A stretch of DNA of 64,000 nt from Novipirellula galeiformis (GTDB taxonomy: Bacteria > Planctomycetota > Planctomycetia > Pirellulales > Pirellulaceae), in contig NZ_SJPT01000003.1 of assembly GCF_007860095.1 (NCBI RefSeq), positions 1 through 64,000 of the forward strand, written 5' to 3'. The notes beneath the pieces were generated by a model. The model worked only from the letters and a program-made list of their open reading frames with translations. It ran no database searches and had not been told where the DNA came from. Made by a program: the position numbers and the translations under genes. Of this stretch, positions 19,176 through 28,618 are shown one piece after another; the stretch's first letter is position 1; each line of letters begins with the position of its first letter.

Positions 19176-20198
19176 TTAGATTGGCTGCAATGCGTCGCTG
19201 TAGGCACCGCCGATACTCATCGCGATACGCAAGATCAAGAAGATCAGTACGCCCATTGTGCCGAGCCAGACGGTTCCGGTCGCTAGTCCCGCCAATGTTC
19301 CGACCGCGCGTTTTGCTTTCTCGTCATACTCTTGAGCAAGCATGTCGATCGATTCCGCGTCGGTTCCCGATAGCTCCGAGATCTCCACTCGGGTGATGAA
19401 TTCGTCGGGAAACAGTTGGGTTGTCTTCAGTGCCCCCGAAAGGGAATCGCCACCCAAGATCGCTACTTCGGCTTCCTTGCCGACACTCTTGTAATAGTCA
19501 CTGTCGGTGCTTTCGAGTGCCAAATAGATCGATCGAATCGGGTCGAGTCCCGCATCGAGACTGAGCGATAGCGTCCAACAGAACCGCGAAAGTGTAATCG
19601 TCTGCAACGCGGGGCCAAAGACAGGAATCATGTAAAGCAGCGGGATCAGATTCTGGACGCCGCCGATGTTTCGCATCATGGCCCAAACGGCGCCGCCGGC
19701 CAGCAAGGCAAAGAAAAACAGATAGCCCCAAAATTTCAGCACGCCCGTGGTACCGGTTAGGCCGAAGCCGAGCATGTCGGCCATATTGAATTGGCCCATC
19801 AACCAAATGAACAGCGAGATGACCAACACGGCCAGTAGCAATTGAATGGCGGGCCAAGCGAGCGAGCTGATGAATTTCTGACGCAGTGCCAGGCGGTGTT
19901 TGTAGTGCTCGGCCAGTGACAATAGGGTGCGTTCAAGTCGCCCGGTGGCTTCGCCCACCCGAATCATCGAGATCAACAGCGGCGGAAAGAACGGTTCCGC
20001 CCGTTTCATCGATTCGCTGAGCAACTCGCCTTGCTTGGCCGCCTCGCGAATCGACATCATTTCCGCCCGTTGACGTGGCGAGCCATAGCCGGCTTCGCTT
20101 TGCAGCATCGCTAGCAAATCCGCCCCCGCCTTAAGACCGGTCCCCAATCGATAGCAAAAGCCAGAGGCAGCGGACAGCTTCATTCGGCGAGAAAACAC
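19176..20198 (-). CDS. Type II secretion GspF-like inner-membrane protein
   Basis: About 340 residues with the GspF/PilC pattern: a cytoplasmic half (GFCYRLGTGLKAGADLLAML), MIRVGEATGRLERTLLSLAEHYKHR before the first helix (~105-130), a second helix (~150-175), a second domain (FCWTLSLSLDAGLDPIRSI; FITRVEISELSGTDAESIDM) and a C-terminal helix. GspF proteins are the membrane platform of type II secretion and type IV pilus systems. No ATPase or pseudopilin gene is nearby. I prefer GTG 20198, nine bases after GAGG; an ATG at 20183 is the alternative. Confidence 0.85.
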   Translation of the reverse strand: MFSRRMKLSAASGFCYRLGTGLKAGADLLAMLQSEAGYGSPRQRAEMMSIREAAKQGELLSESMKRAEPFFPPLLISMIRVGEATGRLERTLLSLAEHYKHRLALRQKFISSLAWPAIQLLLAVLVISLFIWLMGQFNMADMLGFGLTGTTGVLKFWGYLFFFALLAGGAVWAMMRNIGGVQNLIPLLYMIPVFGPALQTITLSRFCWTLSLSLDAGLDPIRSIYLALESTDSDYYKSVGKEAEVAILGGDSLSGALKTTQLFPDEFITRVEISELSGTDAESIDMLAQEYDEKAKRAVGTLAGLATGTVWLGTMGVLIFLILRIAMSIGGAYSDALQPI

Positions 20199-20361
20199 AG
20201 GCAATGGCCTCAAAATCGCAGCGAGTCAACAGGAACAGTTCATGAGTGCCTATTGTGTCGTGTCGGGAGCCCCAAAAGTAGCCAGCGACAAGATTTTGGC
20301 GGCGCGCAGCGGAAAAAGGCTCGTTTTGTTGGGGGGAATCGACTGGAAAGCGATCCAGCGA

Positions 20362-20637
20362 TCAGGCGGCCGGGTTCATCGATGCGCGTGATTGCCGCAG
20401 GCGTTGTTGGTACTCGTTGATCGATTCTTCGAGTTGGCGAAGTTGTTCAGCTGCGGTTTGGGCAAGGTCGATGAAGATCGTTTTCCGTTTACCGATCATG
20501 CACCATGAAGGTTCTTGGCCATCGAGCAATTCGGTCCGCACGTGAAACCCAAGGTCGCGTGCTTGTTGGGTACGTCGACGTAGGCGTTGCACTACGTTTT
20601 CTTCGGTGGTTTTAGAATCACTTGCTTGATTCAGCAT
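20362..20637 (-). CDS. Small soluble protein of unknown function
   Basis: Ninety-one residues from ATG 20637; a GTG at 20652 would add five. The N-terminal half is basic and helical (VVQRLRRRTQQARDLGF), the middle has short hydrophobic strands (TIFIDLAQTAAEQL) and the C-terminal half is a predicted coiled-coil helix (LRQLEESINEYQQRLRQS). No signal peptide or known domain is visible. It sits between the GspF-like gene (same strand) and the divergent histidine kinase. Confidence 0.6.
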   Translation of the reverse strand: MLNQASDSKTTEENVVQRLRRRTQQARDLGFHVRTELLDGQEPSWCMIGKRKTIFIDLAQTAAEQLRQLEESINEYQQRLRQSRASMNPAA

Positions 20638-20880
20638 CGATCGGTCCGTCACACGAGCAGAAAAAGCGAACGAGGCGACACAGTTTACCCAGAGCGAACG
20701 GCTTTCGGAGCGACTTGGTCAGAGTGGCAAACTATGCAGGTACGATAATACGATGTGTAGCGGATCGAGGGGCGTCGACGATAGATCATTCACAGCAGCA
20801 ATGAGATCAGCGATACCGGATCTTCTCCTTGCTCTGTGATGACGAACCGGCCGAACTCGCTTGCATGAAACCGAATCACT

Positions 20881-21660
20881 ATGCCTTTACCTCATCCGCC
20901 ATCCAGCAATGACGCCCAAGCTGAAATCGAGTACCTACGCGCGGAGATGCGGAAGCTGCAAAGCCTCGCTTCGCTTGGGGAATTGATGAGTACGGCAACG
21001 CACGAATTCAACAATGTTTTGATGACGGTGATCAACTATTCGAAACTGGGGATTCGCAACCGTGACGACGCCAGTCGCGACAAGGCGCTCACCAAGATCC
21101 TGGAGGCTTCCGAGCGCGCCGCCAAGATCACCAACACCATATTGGCCCAGGCACGCAATCGCAGCGAATCGATGGAGCCGACTCACTTGGGCAGCATCAT
21201 CAACGATTCCTTGGTCTTGCTCGAGCGAGAGATGCGAAAGTACCGCATCAGCATTGAAACCGAACTCGATGAATCGGCTCCTCCGGCGTTTGCCAGTGGA
21301 AACCAGATCCAACGGGTCCTGCTAAACTTGTTGATTAACGCGCGTCAAGCGATGCCCGAAGGGGGGACGATTCTGATCAAGCTTGCTCGTTCGAGCGATG
21401 AGCAATGGGTCGAATTGACGATACGCGACAGCGGTAGCGGGATCCCCAAAGCTGAATTGCCTCACATCTTTGACTCTTTCTTTACGACGAAATCGGGACC
21501 CGATGAGTCAGGCAAAGGTGGGACGGGGCTTGGGTTGGCTGCGTGCAAAGAGATCATTGACGCCCACGACGGTCGCATCCGCGTGCAAAGCACCGTGGGA
21601 CGCGGGACCGCGTTTGTGATTCGCTTGCCGATCGCCAATGGACAACAAGCTGCCGCATAA
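20881..21660 (+). CDS. Orphan soluble histidine kinase
   Basis: The 259-residue kinase core has a short coiled N-terminus. The H box ATHEFNNVLMTV places the phosphoryl-accepting His near residue 41. The N box is NLLINARQAMPEGG, the G1 box IRDSGSGIP, the F box FDSFFTTKSG and the G2 box GKGGTGLGLAACKEI. The HEFNN type resembles NtrB-like kinases. No membrane helix, PAS domain or receiver is present and no response regulator is adjacent, so the stimulus and partner are unknown. The next gene starts 15 bases after its stop. Confidence 0.9.
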   Translation: MPLPHPPSSNDAQAEIEYLRAEMRKLQSLASLGELMSTATHEFNNVLMTVINYSKLGIRNRDDASRDKALTKILEASERAAKITNTILAQARNRSESMEPTHLGSIINDSLVLLEREMRKYRISIETELDESAPPAFASGNQIQRVLLNLLINARQAMPEGGTILIKLARSSDEQWVELTIRDSGSGIPKAELPHIFDSFFTTKSGPDESGKGGTGLGLAACKEIIDAHDGRIRVQSTVGRGTAFVIRLPIANGQQAAA

Positions 21661-21674
21661 AACGATTGGCTCCG

Positions 21675-22187
21675 ATGATTCCAGCAGGATTGGTTACCGA
21701 CATTACCGTGGGCGAGTCGCAATTGCGCCGCTGGCGTTGTGCCCGAATCGTGATGCAGGGAGGACGTTTTGTCAAAGTCCAGCGTCGTTGGATGGCGGGC
21801 AGCGTCTCGGTCGCTCAGGTTTGGTGGCAAGCCAAATATGGGCGGATGAACGATGACGTTTGCTGGCTCGATTATCACCAACCCTTTGGGATGCCCGGGT
21901 TTTTGACGCTTGACTATATTCGCTCGGGGCAGCGGGCGGGCTACAAAACCTTCATTGGGGCGATTCGAGTGCTCGAAGAAATCGCTCGCATTCGAAACTC
22001 CGTTGCGATTGTAGCGCACGTCACCAACGGCGGTATCAGCGACCGGTTGCTCGAACGCAACGGTTGGCAACGGCATCTAGAGGAGTGGTCGGGGCGACAT
22101 TGGATTCGCCGCTTCTACGACGGGTATCCCGAATCAACCGTCGAGCGTTACACGCAGACGTCGATTGGACGACCTGCGTGTGAATGA
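21675..22187 (+). CDS. GNAT-like protein of unknown substrate
   Basis: 170 residues from ATG 21675 (TTG 21666 is possible). A C-terminal block with IVAHVTNGGISDRLLERNGW and a following Trp/Arg-rich strand (RHWIRRFYDGYP) resembles the end of GNAT acetyltransferases, where a GW turn closes the fold. The acetyl-CoA P-loop is not obvious. It follows the histidine kinase by 14 bases and may be cotranscribed. It ends before a strong hairpin at 22217-22252. The function call is weak. Confidence 0.6.
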   Translation: MIPAGLVTDITVGESQLRRWRCARIVMQGGRFVKVQRRWMAGSVSVAQVWWQAKYGRMNDDVCWLDYHQPFGMPGFLTLDYIRSGQRAGYKTFIGAIRVLEEIARIRNSVAIVAHVTNGGISDRLLERNGWQRHLEEWSGRHWIRRFYDGYPESTVERYTQTSIGRPACE

Positions 22188-22216
22188 AAATACGCATTGC
22201 AAATCAACGCGGTTCA

Positions 22217-22252
22217 AATCTCGGTTCAACGCTCAAGCGTTGAACCGAGATT
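22217..22252. terminator. Bidirectional hairpin between convergent genes
   Basis: Perfect 17-bp arms (AATCTCGGTTCAACGCT and its complement) surround a two-base centre and lie between the + strand GNAT-like gene and the - strand acs gene. A clear T tract is missing on either side, so termination may rely on the stem or another factor. Confidence 0.75.
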
Positions 22253-22266
22253 GCTTGGGGTGTCGG

Positions 22267-24228
22267 TTACGCTTCGTCGTCGTTGAGCTTGGCGAGAACC
22301 GTGAAATCTTCAAGCGTCGAGGTATCGCCGCCGATCTCCTTGCCCGAGGCGACATCCCTTAGCAAGCGACGCATGATTTTGCCACTGCGCGTCTTCGGCA
22401 ACGACGCCGCGAAACGCAGATCGTCAGGCTGAGCGAGAGCTCCAATTTGTTTGCGCACGTGGAGTTTCAGCTCGGCACGCAAAGCCTCGTCAGGTTCACG
22501 ATCACGGATGGTGACAAACGCGGCGATCGCTTGTCCCTTGATATCATCGGGGCGTCCAACCACCGCCGCTTCACAAACCGCTTCGTGGCTGCAGAGCGCA
22601 CTTTCCACTTCGATCGTGCTTAACCGATGCCCCGAGACGTTGATCACATCGTCGATCCGGCCCATGATCCAGTAGTATCCATCTTTATCCTTGCGAGCGT
22701 TGTCACCCGTCAGATACTTTCCTGGAACCATCGACCAATATTGTTCTGCATATCGTGCTTCATCACCCCAGATGCCGCGTAGCATCCCCGGCCATGGTTT
22801 TGAAATGCACAGCATGCCGCCGTGATGATCGTCGACCTCTTTTCCCGTTTCGTCCACGATTGCGGGAACCACGCCCGGCAAGGGCCGGGTGCATGAACCT
22901 GGCTTCGTCGCCGTGATTCCTGGCAACGGGCTCATCATGATGCCGCCGGTTTCAGTTTGCCACCACGTATCGACGATCGGGCAACGCTCGCCGCCAATCT
23001 TGGTGTGGTACCACATCCACGCTTCGGGATTGATCCCCTCGCCGACGCTGCCGAGCAATCGCAAGCTGGAAAGATCATGCTTATCGACATGTTGGTCGCC
23101 CCATTTGATGAAGGCGCGGATTGCCGTCGGTGCGGTGTACAAAATGGTCACTTTGTACTTCTCGACGAGATCCCAAAAGCGATCTTCTTCGGGGAAGTTC
23201 GGAGCCCCTTCGTACATCAGACAGGTCGCCCCTGCGGACAACGGCCCGTAGACGATATAGCTGTGACCGGTGATCCAACCGCAATCGGCGGTACACCAAT
23301 AAACATCGTCCTCACGATGATCGAACACCCATTCGAACGTTCGCTTGGCCCACAAATTGTATCCGGCGGTGGTGTGGCGAATTCCCTTGGGTTTCCCAGT
23401 GCTGCCCGAGGTATAAAGGATGAACAGGTTTGCTTCGCTGTCCAACGGTTCGGCAGGCAGTTCCCCTGCTTGGGTGTCGACAACCTCATGCCACCATACG
23501 TCGCGCCCTGCGGTCATCGGCACGTCGTCTTGTCCGCTACGTTTTAGCACCAAGCAATGCTGTACCGTCGGTGATTTTTCGAGTGCTTCGTCGACCGTTT
23601 TCTTGAGCGGTAAAACCTTGCCGCGGCGGTACAGTCCGTCCGCAGTGATCATCAACTTTGCACCTGCATCGTTGTTTCGGTCGACGATCGATTCGGCGCT
23701 GAATCCTGCAAAAATGACCGAATGGACCGCACCGATACGAGCACATGCCAACATCGCGATGGTCAATTCGGGAGTCATCGGCATGTAGATGCTGACGACA
23801 TCACCAATACCGATACCGAGTTGTTTCATGGCTTCCGCACATTTACAAACTTCGGTCCGCAGTTCGGAGTAGGTCAAAACGCGGGTATCGCCCGGTTCGC
23901 CTTCCCAGATGATCGCCTTGCGATCGCCGCGCCCGGCGTTAATGTGACGGTCCAGACAATTGTAGCTGGCATTCGTCTTGCCCCCGACAAACCACTCCAC
24001 ATTGGGCGCGTCCCACTTGCACACTTCGCCAAAAGGCTCGAACCAGTGCATGTGCTCGAGAGCCTCTTCACGCCAAAATTCATCAGGCGATTCCGCTGCA
24101 CGATTGTACATTTCCTCGTATTGAGCCGTGGTCGAAAAGACCGCTTTTTTCGCGAATTCGGCGGGAGGGGGAAACAATCGGTCTTCGATCAGAACGTGGT
24201 CAATTTGCCCTGAGGGAGAGTTTGTCAT
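22267..24228 (-). CDS. acs: Acetyl-CoA synthetase
   Basis: AMP-forming acetate:CoA ligase, 653 residues, the normal length for Acs. Visible motifs are FILYTSGSTGKPKG (~262, P-loop), WWQTETGG (~420), YLTGDNA (~500), GRIDDVINVSGHRL (~525) and the C-terminal RSGKIMRRLLR (~610) with the Lys that is acetylated in regulated Acs enzymes. It makes acetyl-CoA from acetate and ATP in the cytoplasm. It is monocistronic, with a perfect 7-bp inverted repeat 33-52 bases upstream of the start. Confidence 0.96.
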   Translation of the reverse strand: MTNSPSGQIDHVLIEDRLFPPPAEFAKKAVFSTTAQYEEMYNRAAESPDEFWREEALEHMHWFEPFGEVCKWDAPNVEWFVGGKTNASYNCLDRHINAGRGDRKAIIWEGEPGDTRVLTYSELRTEVCKCAEAMKQLGIGIGDVVSIYMPMTPELTIAMLACARIGAVHSVIFAGFSAESIVDRNNDAGAKLMITADGLYRRGKVLPLKKTVDEALEKSPTVQHCLVLKRSGQDDVPMTAGRDVWWHEVVDTQAGELPAEPLDSEANLFILYTSGSTGKPKGIRHTTAGYNLWAKRTFEWVFDHREDDVYWCTADCGWITGHSYIVYGPLSAGATCLMYEGAPNFPEEDRFWDLVEKYKVTILYTAPTAIRAFIKWGDQHVDKHDLSSLRLLGSVGEGINPEAWMWYHTKIGGERCPIVDTWWQTETGGIMMSPLPGITATKPGSCTRPLPGVVPAIVDETGKEVDDHHGGMLCISKPWPGMLRGIWGDEARYAEQYWSMVPGKYLTGDNARKDKDGYYWIMGRIDDVINVSGHRLSTIEVESALCSHEAVCEAAVVGRPDDIKGQAIAAFVTIRDREPDEALRAELKLHVRKQIGALAQPDDLRFAASLPKTRSGKIMRRLLRDVASGKEIGGDTSTLEDFTVLAKLNDDEA

Positions 24229-24260
24229 GGAGGGGTTCAGTCCGGAGAAATAGGAAATCT

Positions 24261-24280
24261 ATTGAACACAGGAGTTCAAT
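24261..24280. promoter_or_regulatory. Inverted repeat upstream of acs
   Basis: ATTGAAC-ACAGGA-GTTCAAT is a perfect 7-bp dyad with a six-base spacer, 33-52 bases upstream of the acs start (acs reads leftward). Its size and position suit an operator or a 5' leader hairpin; no regulator can be named. Confidence 0.45.
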
Positions 24281-24644
24281 TTGATGTTAATGCCTACATA
24301 GTGTAATGGAATTCATACTTTATTTTTACCATGCAACGGACATTTCTCTTCGCCTTGAGGCTTTCTTGCGACACCGACCCTGTCCCTCCTTTCCTATCCG
24401 TCAGGTTTTGAAAGCGATTCGCTGCTAATGCAGCTCCGCGGAGAGCTTCATGCCCTTCGAAGGAACGGGGGCGAAGCCTCGAAGGAGGGGGTTCGGGTGG
24501 GCATCAAGCTGGTGGCGTAAAATCGATGCGGCGAATAACGGTGCCCACAATCAGTGATTGGAACGATACAATGTGACCAGATGGATGCTTGGATCGAGTC
24601 CAAAATGCCATTCCCACCCCCGATTCCAGCGTAGGAGCATTCGA
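24281..24644. other. Intergenic region between divergent acs and msrB
   Basis: This should contain divergent promoters for acs and the msrB-like gene. The MsrB frame is open upstream to 24558, but that part is not a signal peptide and is probably leader. An AT-rich patch at 24285-24330 stands out from its surroundings and is the best promoter candidate for acs. Confidence 0.5.
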
Positions 24645-25325
24645 GTGAAATTAACTGCCATTTTCCCCATCCTTCTGGTTGGATGCTTTGCCGGATGCGA
24701 AATGACCGGTTCGCTCCCCCAAAACGACTCCGCCAGCAATGAATCGGCCACCGCGCCGGAAACCGCTGCCATGCTCGTCTCGGCTCCAGCCGACCCGGTC
24801 AGTGAAACGAGCGACGATGCTCCCGCCAACGCCGAAAAGGAGGCTTCGGGCGATGCCGAAGGGGCGAAGGATGCTCCCTTTGCCTTCAATCCGCTCAACA
24901 AGCGTGAGGCTTGGGTGATTCTGCACAAAGGAACCGAACGAGCCGGAACCGGTGAATACACCAACCTCAAGGACCCGGGCACCTATATTTGCCGCCAATG
25001 TAACGCGCCGCTCTACACATCGGATAGCAAGTTCGAGAGCCATTGCGGTTGGCCCAGCTTTGATGATGAAATCAAAGGTGCGGTCGATAGGCACCGCGAT
25101 GCCGACGGCCATCGGATTGAAATTGTCTGCAGCAATTGTGGAGGCCATCTCGGTCACGTTTTCAAAGGTGAGCGATTCACCGAAAAGAACACACGCCACT
25201 GCGTGAACTCGATTTCGATGAGGTTCGTGCCCCAAGGCAAAAAGGCTCCGCCAGTGATCAAGGCGCCCTCGGCGGCCAAAGAGGCACCGACAACCAAGGA
25301 CCCCAAGGTGGATGAGTCAAAGTAG
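24645..25325 (+). CDS. msrB: Lipoprotein peptide-methionine (R)-S-oxide reductase
   Basis: MsrB reduces methionine-R-sulfoxide in proteins. GTG 24645 is chosen: GGAG lies eight bases upstream and a lipoprotein signal follows ([21 protein letters not shown] is the better lipobox). After an Ala/Ser/Glu-rich linker, the MsrB domain spans ~85-205, with zinc pairs CRQC and [12 protein letters not shown] and the catalytic Cys in [11 protein letters not shown]. The C-terminal ~30 residues are a Lys/Pro/Ala tail. It would repair oxidised proteins outside the cytoplasmic membrane. Confidence 0.92.
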   Translation: MKLTAIFPILLVGCFAGCEMTGSLPQNDSASNESATAPETAAMLVSAPADPVSETSDDAPANAEKEASGDAEGAKDAPFAFNPLNKREAWVILHKGTERAGTGEYTNLKDPGTYICRQCNAPLYTSDSKFESHCGWPSFDDEIKGAVDRHRDADGHRIEIVCSNCGGHLGHVFKGERFTEKNTRHCVNSISMRFVPQGKKAPPVIKAPSAAKEAPTTKDPKVDESK

Positions 25326-25563
25326 CTCTCCGGAAACGGCATGGTTGCGTGGCAGATCGAGGCCACGGGCCGTTGCGAAAAAGGTACCGCACCCCAACGA
25401 ACCGTGTTCCATGATCGTTGGATGCGGTGACCGCTCGACGACGCTAACTCGGTCGAGCTGCGTTTTGAGATGATTTTGGAAGGAATCGCGAAGAGATTGT
25501 CCCCTACAGTCTCTTAAGCCTAAGACACGATTTCTTTCTTACCGGTCATCCAGGGCGGCAACC

Positions 25564-26601
25564 ATGCGAACGTTCATTCTGATTACCTTGTTGCTACTAA
25601 CCCTCGGATCGAATCGAGGGGAATCGCAACCACCGACCTCGGCGATCTCGAGTGAAGATTCGCAGCGCGTCGCCCCGTCCGAGTCGATTGAAAAACCAAG
25701 AGAGCAGGAATCGCTAGAAACCGTGGCCGGCACCAACCCTTTCTCGTTGCTCAATAAGACCGCGGGGGGAACCCAGTGCTGGACGGACCATTGCTGGGTC
25801 GAGGGTTACCGCATTCAACAGAACTCGTTGACGGGCCATTGGCGGTTACTTTCCAAAGACAATACGCGGCTCACTTGGGGGACACGCTCCCATTGTGAAG
25901 CATGCCTCTCCGAACGGATTGCCGAAGCACCCTCCAGCCCCCATCCCGAACGCGTCATCGTGTTGGTGCACGGTTTAATGCGAAGCCATCATTCGATGGC
26001 TCGATTAGAGCGTGATTTGAAGCAGCGTGACGATGCATTGATCATTCGTTTCTCGTATGCCAGCACACGGTGTTCGATTCGAGACCATGCTGCGGCCCTG
26101 CGTGAACTGCTCGAGCGGTTACCGGAGGAGACCAAGATTAGTTTCGTCGGACATAGCATGGGGAACATTGTCACACGGCATTTGATCGGAGATTTGCAAC
26201 GTCATGGAGATGCAAAAAATCTGTTAACGCGTTGCGAATCGATGGTCATGCTTGGTCCCCCCAACCAAGGCGCCGCAATCGCTCGCCGTCTCAACTCGGC
26301 TGGCATCTTCGACGTGGTGACGGGAAAGAGTTGTCGTGAACTGGGGGCCGACTGGGATGGTTTGGCCGATCATTTGGCGACGCCGCCGTTTCCGTTTGCC
26401 ATCGTTGCTGGCGATTTGTCGTCCCATCCGATTCAAAATCCGCTTGTCGAGGGTGCCAGTGATTATGTCGTTAGTCTGGAGGAGGCCAAGCTCGACGGCG
26501 CTGAAGCGTTCTACACCGTGCCTGTGCTTCACAGTTTTTTGATGAAGAACGAACTGGCACGCAGCTTCACGATCGATTTTTTGATTTCTCACCGCAGTTA
26601 A
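25564..26601 (+). CDS. Secreted lipase-like alpha/beta hydrolase
   Basis: The 345-residue protein has a signal peptide (MRTFILITLLLLTLGSNRG). The hydrolase part begins with VIVLVHGLMRSHHSM (~140), giving the oxyanion HG motif. The nucleophile elbow is FVGHSMGN (~200). The likely catalytic Asp is in GASDYVVS (~300) and the His in VLHSFLMKN (~325). This resembles extracellular triacylglycerol lipases or esterases; the substrate is unknown. Residues ~60-110 contain Trp/Cys-rich sequence (TQCWTDHCWVEGY) outside the hydrolase domain. It is followed 11 bases later by the cyclase gene. Confidence 0.85.
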   Translation: MRTFILITLLLLTLGSNRGESQPPTSAISSEDSQRVAPSESIEKPREQESLETVAGTNPFSLLNKTAGGTQCWTDHCWVEGYRIQQNSLTGHWRLLSKDNTRLTWGTRSHCEACLSERIAEAPSSPHPERVIVLVHGLMRSHHSMARLERDLKQRDDALIIRFSYASTRCSIRDHAAALRELLERLPEETKISFVGHSMGNIVTRHLIGDLQRHGDAKNLLTRCESMVMLGPPNQGAAIARRLNSAGIFDVVTGKSCRELGADWDGLADHLATPPFPFAIVAGDLSSHPIQNPLVEGASDYVVSLEEAKLDGAEAFYTVPVLHSFLMKNELARSFTIDFLISHRS

Positions 26602-26612
26602 AGTCAAACAAC

Positions 26613-28523
26613 GTGCCTGATTTAATCGCGCAAGGTCCCCAGGAACATCAACGTTGGCGACGGGCGCTTCCGGAAGCCGCCGGCGGTCGAGAAATTCTGC
26701 TTGGACGTGTTAACAGCGATTGGAATGTGCCCTGGGACGCGATGATTTCCCGCCGCCATGCCCGGATTAAAGTGCATTTGGAAAGTCAAATTGAAATTTT
26801 CCAAAACGAGTCTGCACGCAATCCGGTTTTCTATCGGGGGCGACAATCGCCACACTTCAAACTCACCGTGGGCGAACATTTTGTGATCGGTGAAACCACA
26901 TTCACGGTGGTGAATCGCCCTGGGGCTTCCGAGTTCACGTCCAACCAAAACGTCACCCAACGGGCCTACGATCACACCGCGTTACGACGACGTCATTTTC
27001 GTGACGCTAGCTCCCGGATCGAAGTGTTGAGCCGATTGCCCGATTTGATCACCAGCAGTGAGACCGATGAAGAGTTGTTGGTGCGGATGACCAATGTGTT
27101 GTTGCAATCGACGCCTTCGGCGACTGCCGTTGCGATCGTCGCCTTGGATGAACCGGCGACTTTGCATGACAATCGGCCGGCATCGGCATCACCGAACTCG
27201 GATGCCGAACAGGATATCAGCCATCGAAGCTCGGTGGAAATCCTCCATTATGATAGCCGCACGTTGGAGAATGATTCCGCTCAGGTGAGTGCGAGATTGG
27301 CACGCTCGGCGATCGAAAATCGTGAAAGCATGCTGCAGATTTGGTCATTGCAAGACGCATCTCAAAGTGGCTTTACGACGAATGAGGGGGTGGATTGGGC
27401 GTTTTGTGTCCCGTTGCGCAGCGAGGCTTGTCGCGGATGGGCGATCTACGTCGCCGGCCAATCCGAAGTGGGATTCACCACGGATGCTCGTTTTGATTCG
27501 TATGATCCCGCTGCGATCACGTCCGACGCACTTCAAGATGATTTGAAATTTGCGGAACTCGTCGGATCAATGGCTGCGAATCTGCGGCAAAGCCGTCGTC
27601 TTGAACGGCGTCAGGCATCGATGCGACAATTCTTTGCACCCCTCGTGATGGATGCCTTGGCTAATCGAGATTCCGCTGAGGTGCTGCGGCCACGCGAGGC
27701 GAATCTTTCGGTGATGTTTTGCGACTTGCGTGGGTTTACGCAGCGGAGTGAACAGCACGCCGACAAATTGCTTGAGCTTTTGAACCAAGTCAGTGAATCC
27801 TTGGGCGTGATGACCCGCGCGATCTTGGATAGCGGTGGCGTGATCGGCGATTTTCACGGTGATGCTGCGATGGGATTCTGGGGCTGGCCTATCGCTCAAT
27901 CGGATACCGATAACGCCATTCGAGCTGCCCACGCCGCGGTGCAAATTCGGCGACTCCTATCGCCCGCTCAGGCACCGGACACGCCGTTGTCGCATGGCAT
28001 TGGGATCGCCACCGGCAATGCGGTCGCGGGCCAAATCGGTACCGTGGACCAGGTAAAAGTCACTGCGTTTGGCCCCGTGGTGAACCTTGCCAGTCGATTG
28101 GAAGGGCTGGCCAAGCAATTTGGGGTGCAAACGATCATCGACGAAGCTACCGCGGCCGCGATCACGACGACCCGTTCGAGCGTCGACGTAGCGGGCATGG
28201 CCGCCGCTTCGAGCAACCCCCCTGCTCCGCTAAGTACGCTTGTGACGCGACGACTTGCCTTGGTTCGCCCCGCGGGATTTACCCAAGCGGTGACGATCTT
28301 TGAATTGAATGATGCCGAGGAAAGTCTCAGCGCCCCCGATCTAGCGACGTACCAAAACGGCTTGCAAGCGTTTATCGAGGGAGATTGGACACAGGCACGC
28401 GAAGCGTTCGCGGGCCTTGCCGACCGCGATCGCCCTAGCCAAAAACTGATTCAGCGGATGGAACGCTCCCGGCGAGTCCCACCGCCGGGATGGCAGGGAG
28501 TGCTCGATCTGGGAAAGAGCTAG
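26613..28523 (+). CDS. FHA-GAF-class III nucleotide cyclase
   Basis: GTG start, 636 residues. Residues ~20-100 form an FHA domain (LLGRVNSDWNVPWDAMISRRHARI), which binds phosphothreonine peptides. Residues ~135-330 look like a GAF domain. The catalytic domain (~360-545) shows the metal Asp in MFCDLRGFTQRS, GDFHGDAAMGFWG, and NLASRLEGLAKQFG with the catalytic Asn and Arg. The Lys that normally selects adenine (K-x-x-G-D) is Asp here (DFHGD), so the product nucleotide is uncertain. FHA suggests control by Ser/Thr kinases, of which one is encoded at 48.3-49.1 kb. Confidence 0.88.
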   Translation: MPDLIAQGPQEHQRWRRALPEAAGGREILLGRVNSDWNVPWDAMISRRHARIKVHLESQIEIFQNESARNPVFYRGRQSPHFKLTVGEHFVIGETTFTVVNRPGASEFTSNQNVTQRAYDHTALRRRHFRDASSRIEVLSRLPDLITSSETDEELLVRMTNVLLQSTPSATAVAIVALDEPATLHDNRPASASPNSDAEQDISHRSSVEILHYDSRTLENDSAQVSARLARSAIENRESMLQIWSLQDASQSGFTTNEGVDWAFCVPLRSEACRGWAIYVAGQSEVGFTTDARFDSYDPAAITSDALQDDLKFAELVGSMAANLRQSRRLERRQASMRQFFAPLVMDALANRDSAEVLRPREANLSVMFCDLRGFTQRSEQHADKLLELLNQVSESLGVMTRAILDSGGVIGDFHGDAAMGFWGWPIAQSDTDNAIRAAHAAVQIRRLLSPAQAPDTPLSHGIGIATGNAVAGQIGTVDQVKVTAFGPVVNLASRLEGLAKQFGVQTIIDEATAAAITTTRSSVDVAGMAAASSNPPAPLSTLVTRRLALVRPAGFTQAVTIFELNDAEESLSAPDLATYQNGLQAFIEGDWTQAREAFAGLADRDRPSQKLIQRMERSRRVPPPGWQGVLDLGKS

Positions 28524-28618
28524 GTTTTGTCGGGGGTACCCTCTCACCCTGACGGTGCCGGGGGCATACAATAGGACTTAAATCCTCCCTAAAACCCCTA
28601 GACTAACCGTGGTGCGCA

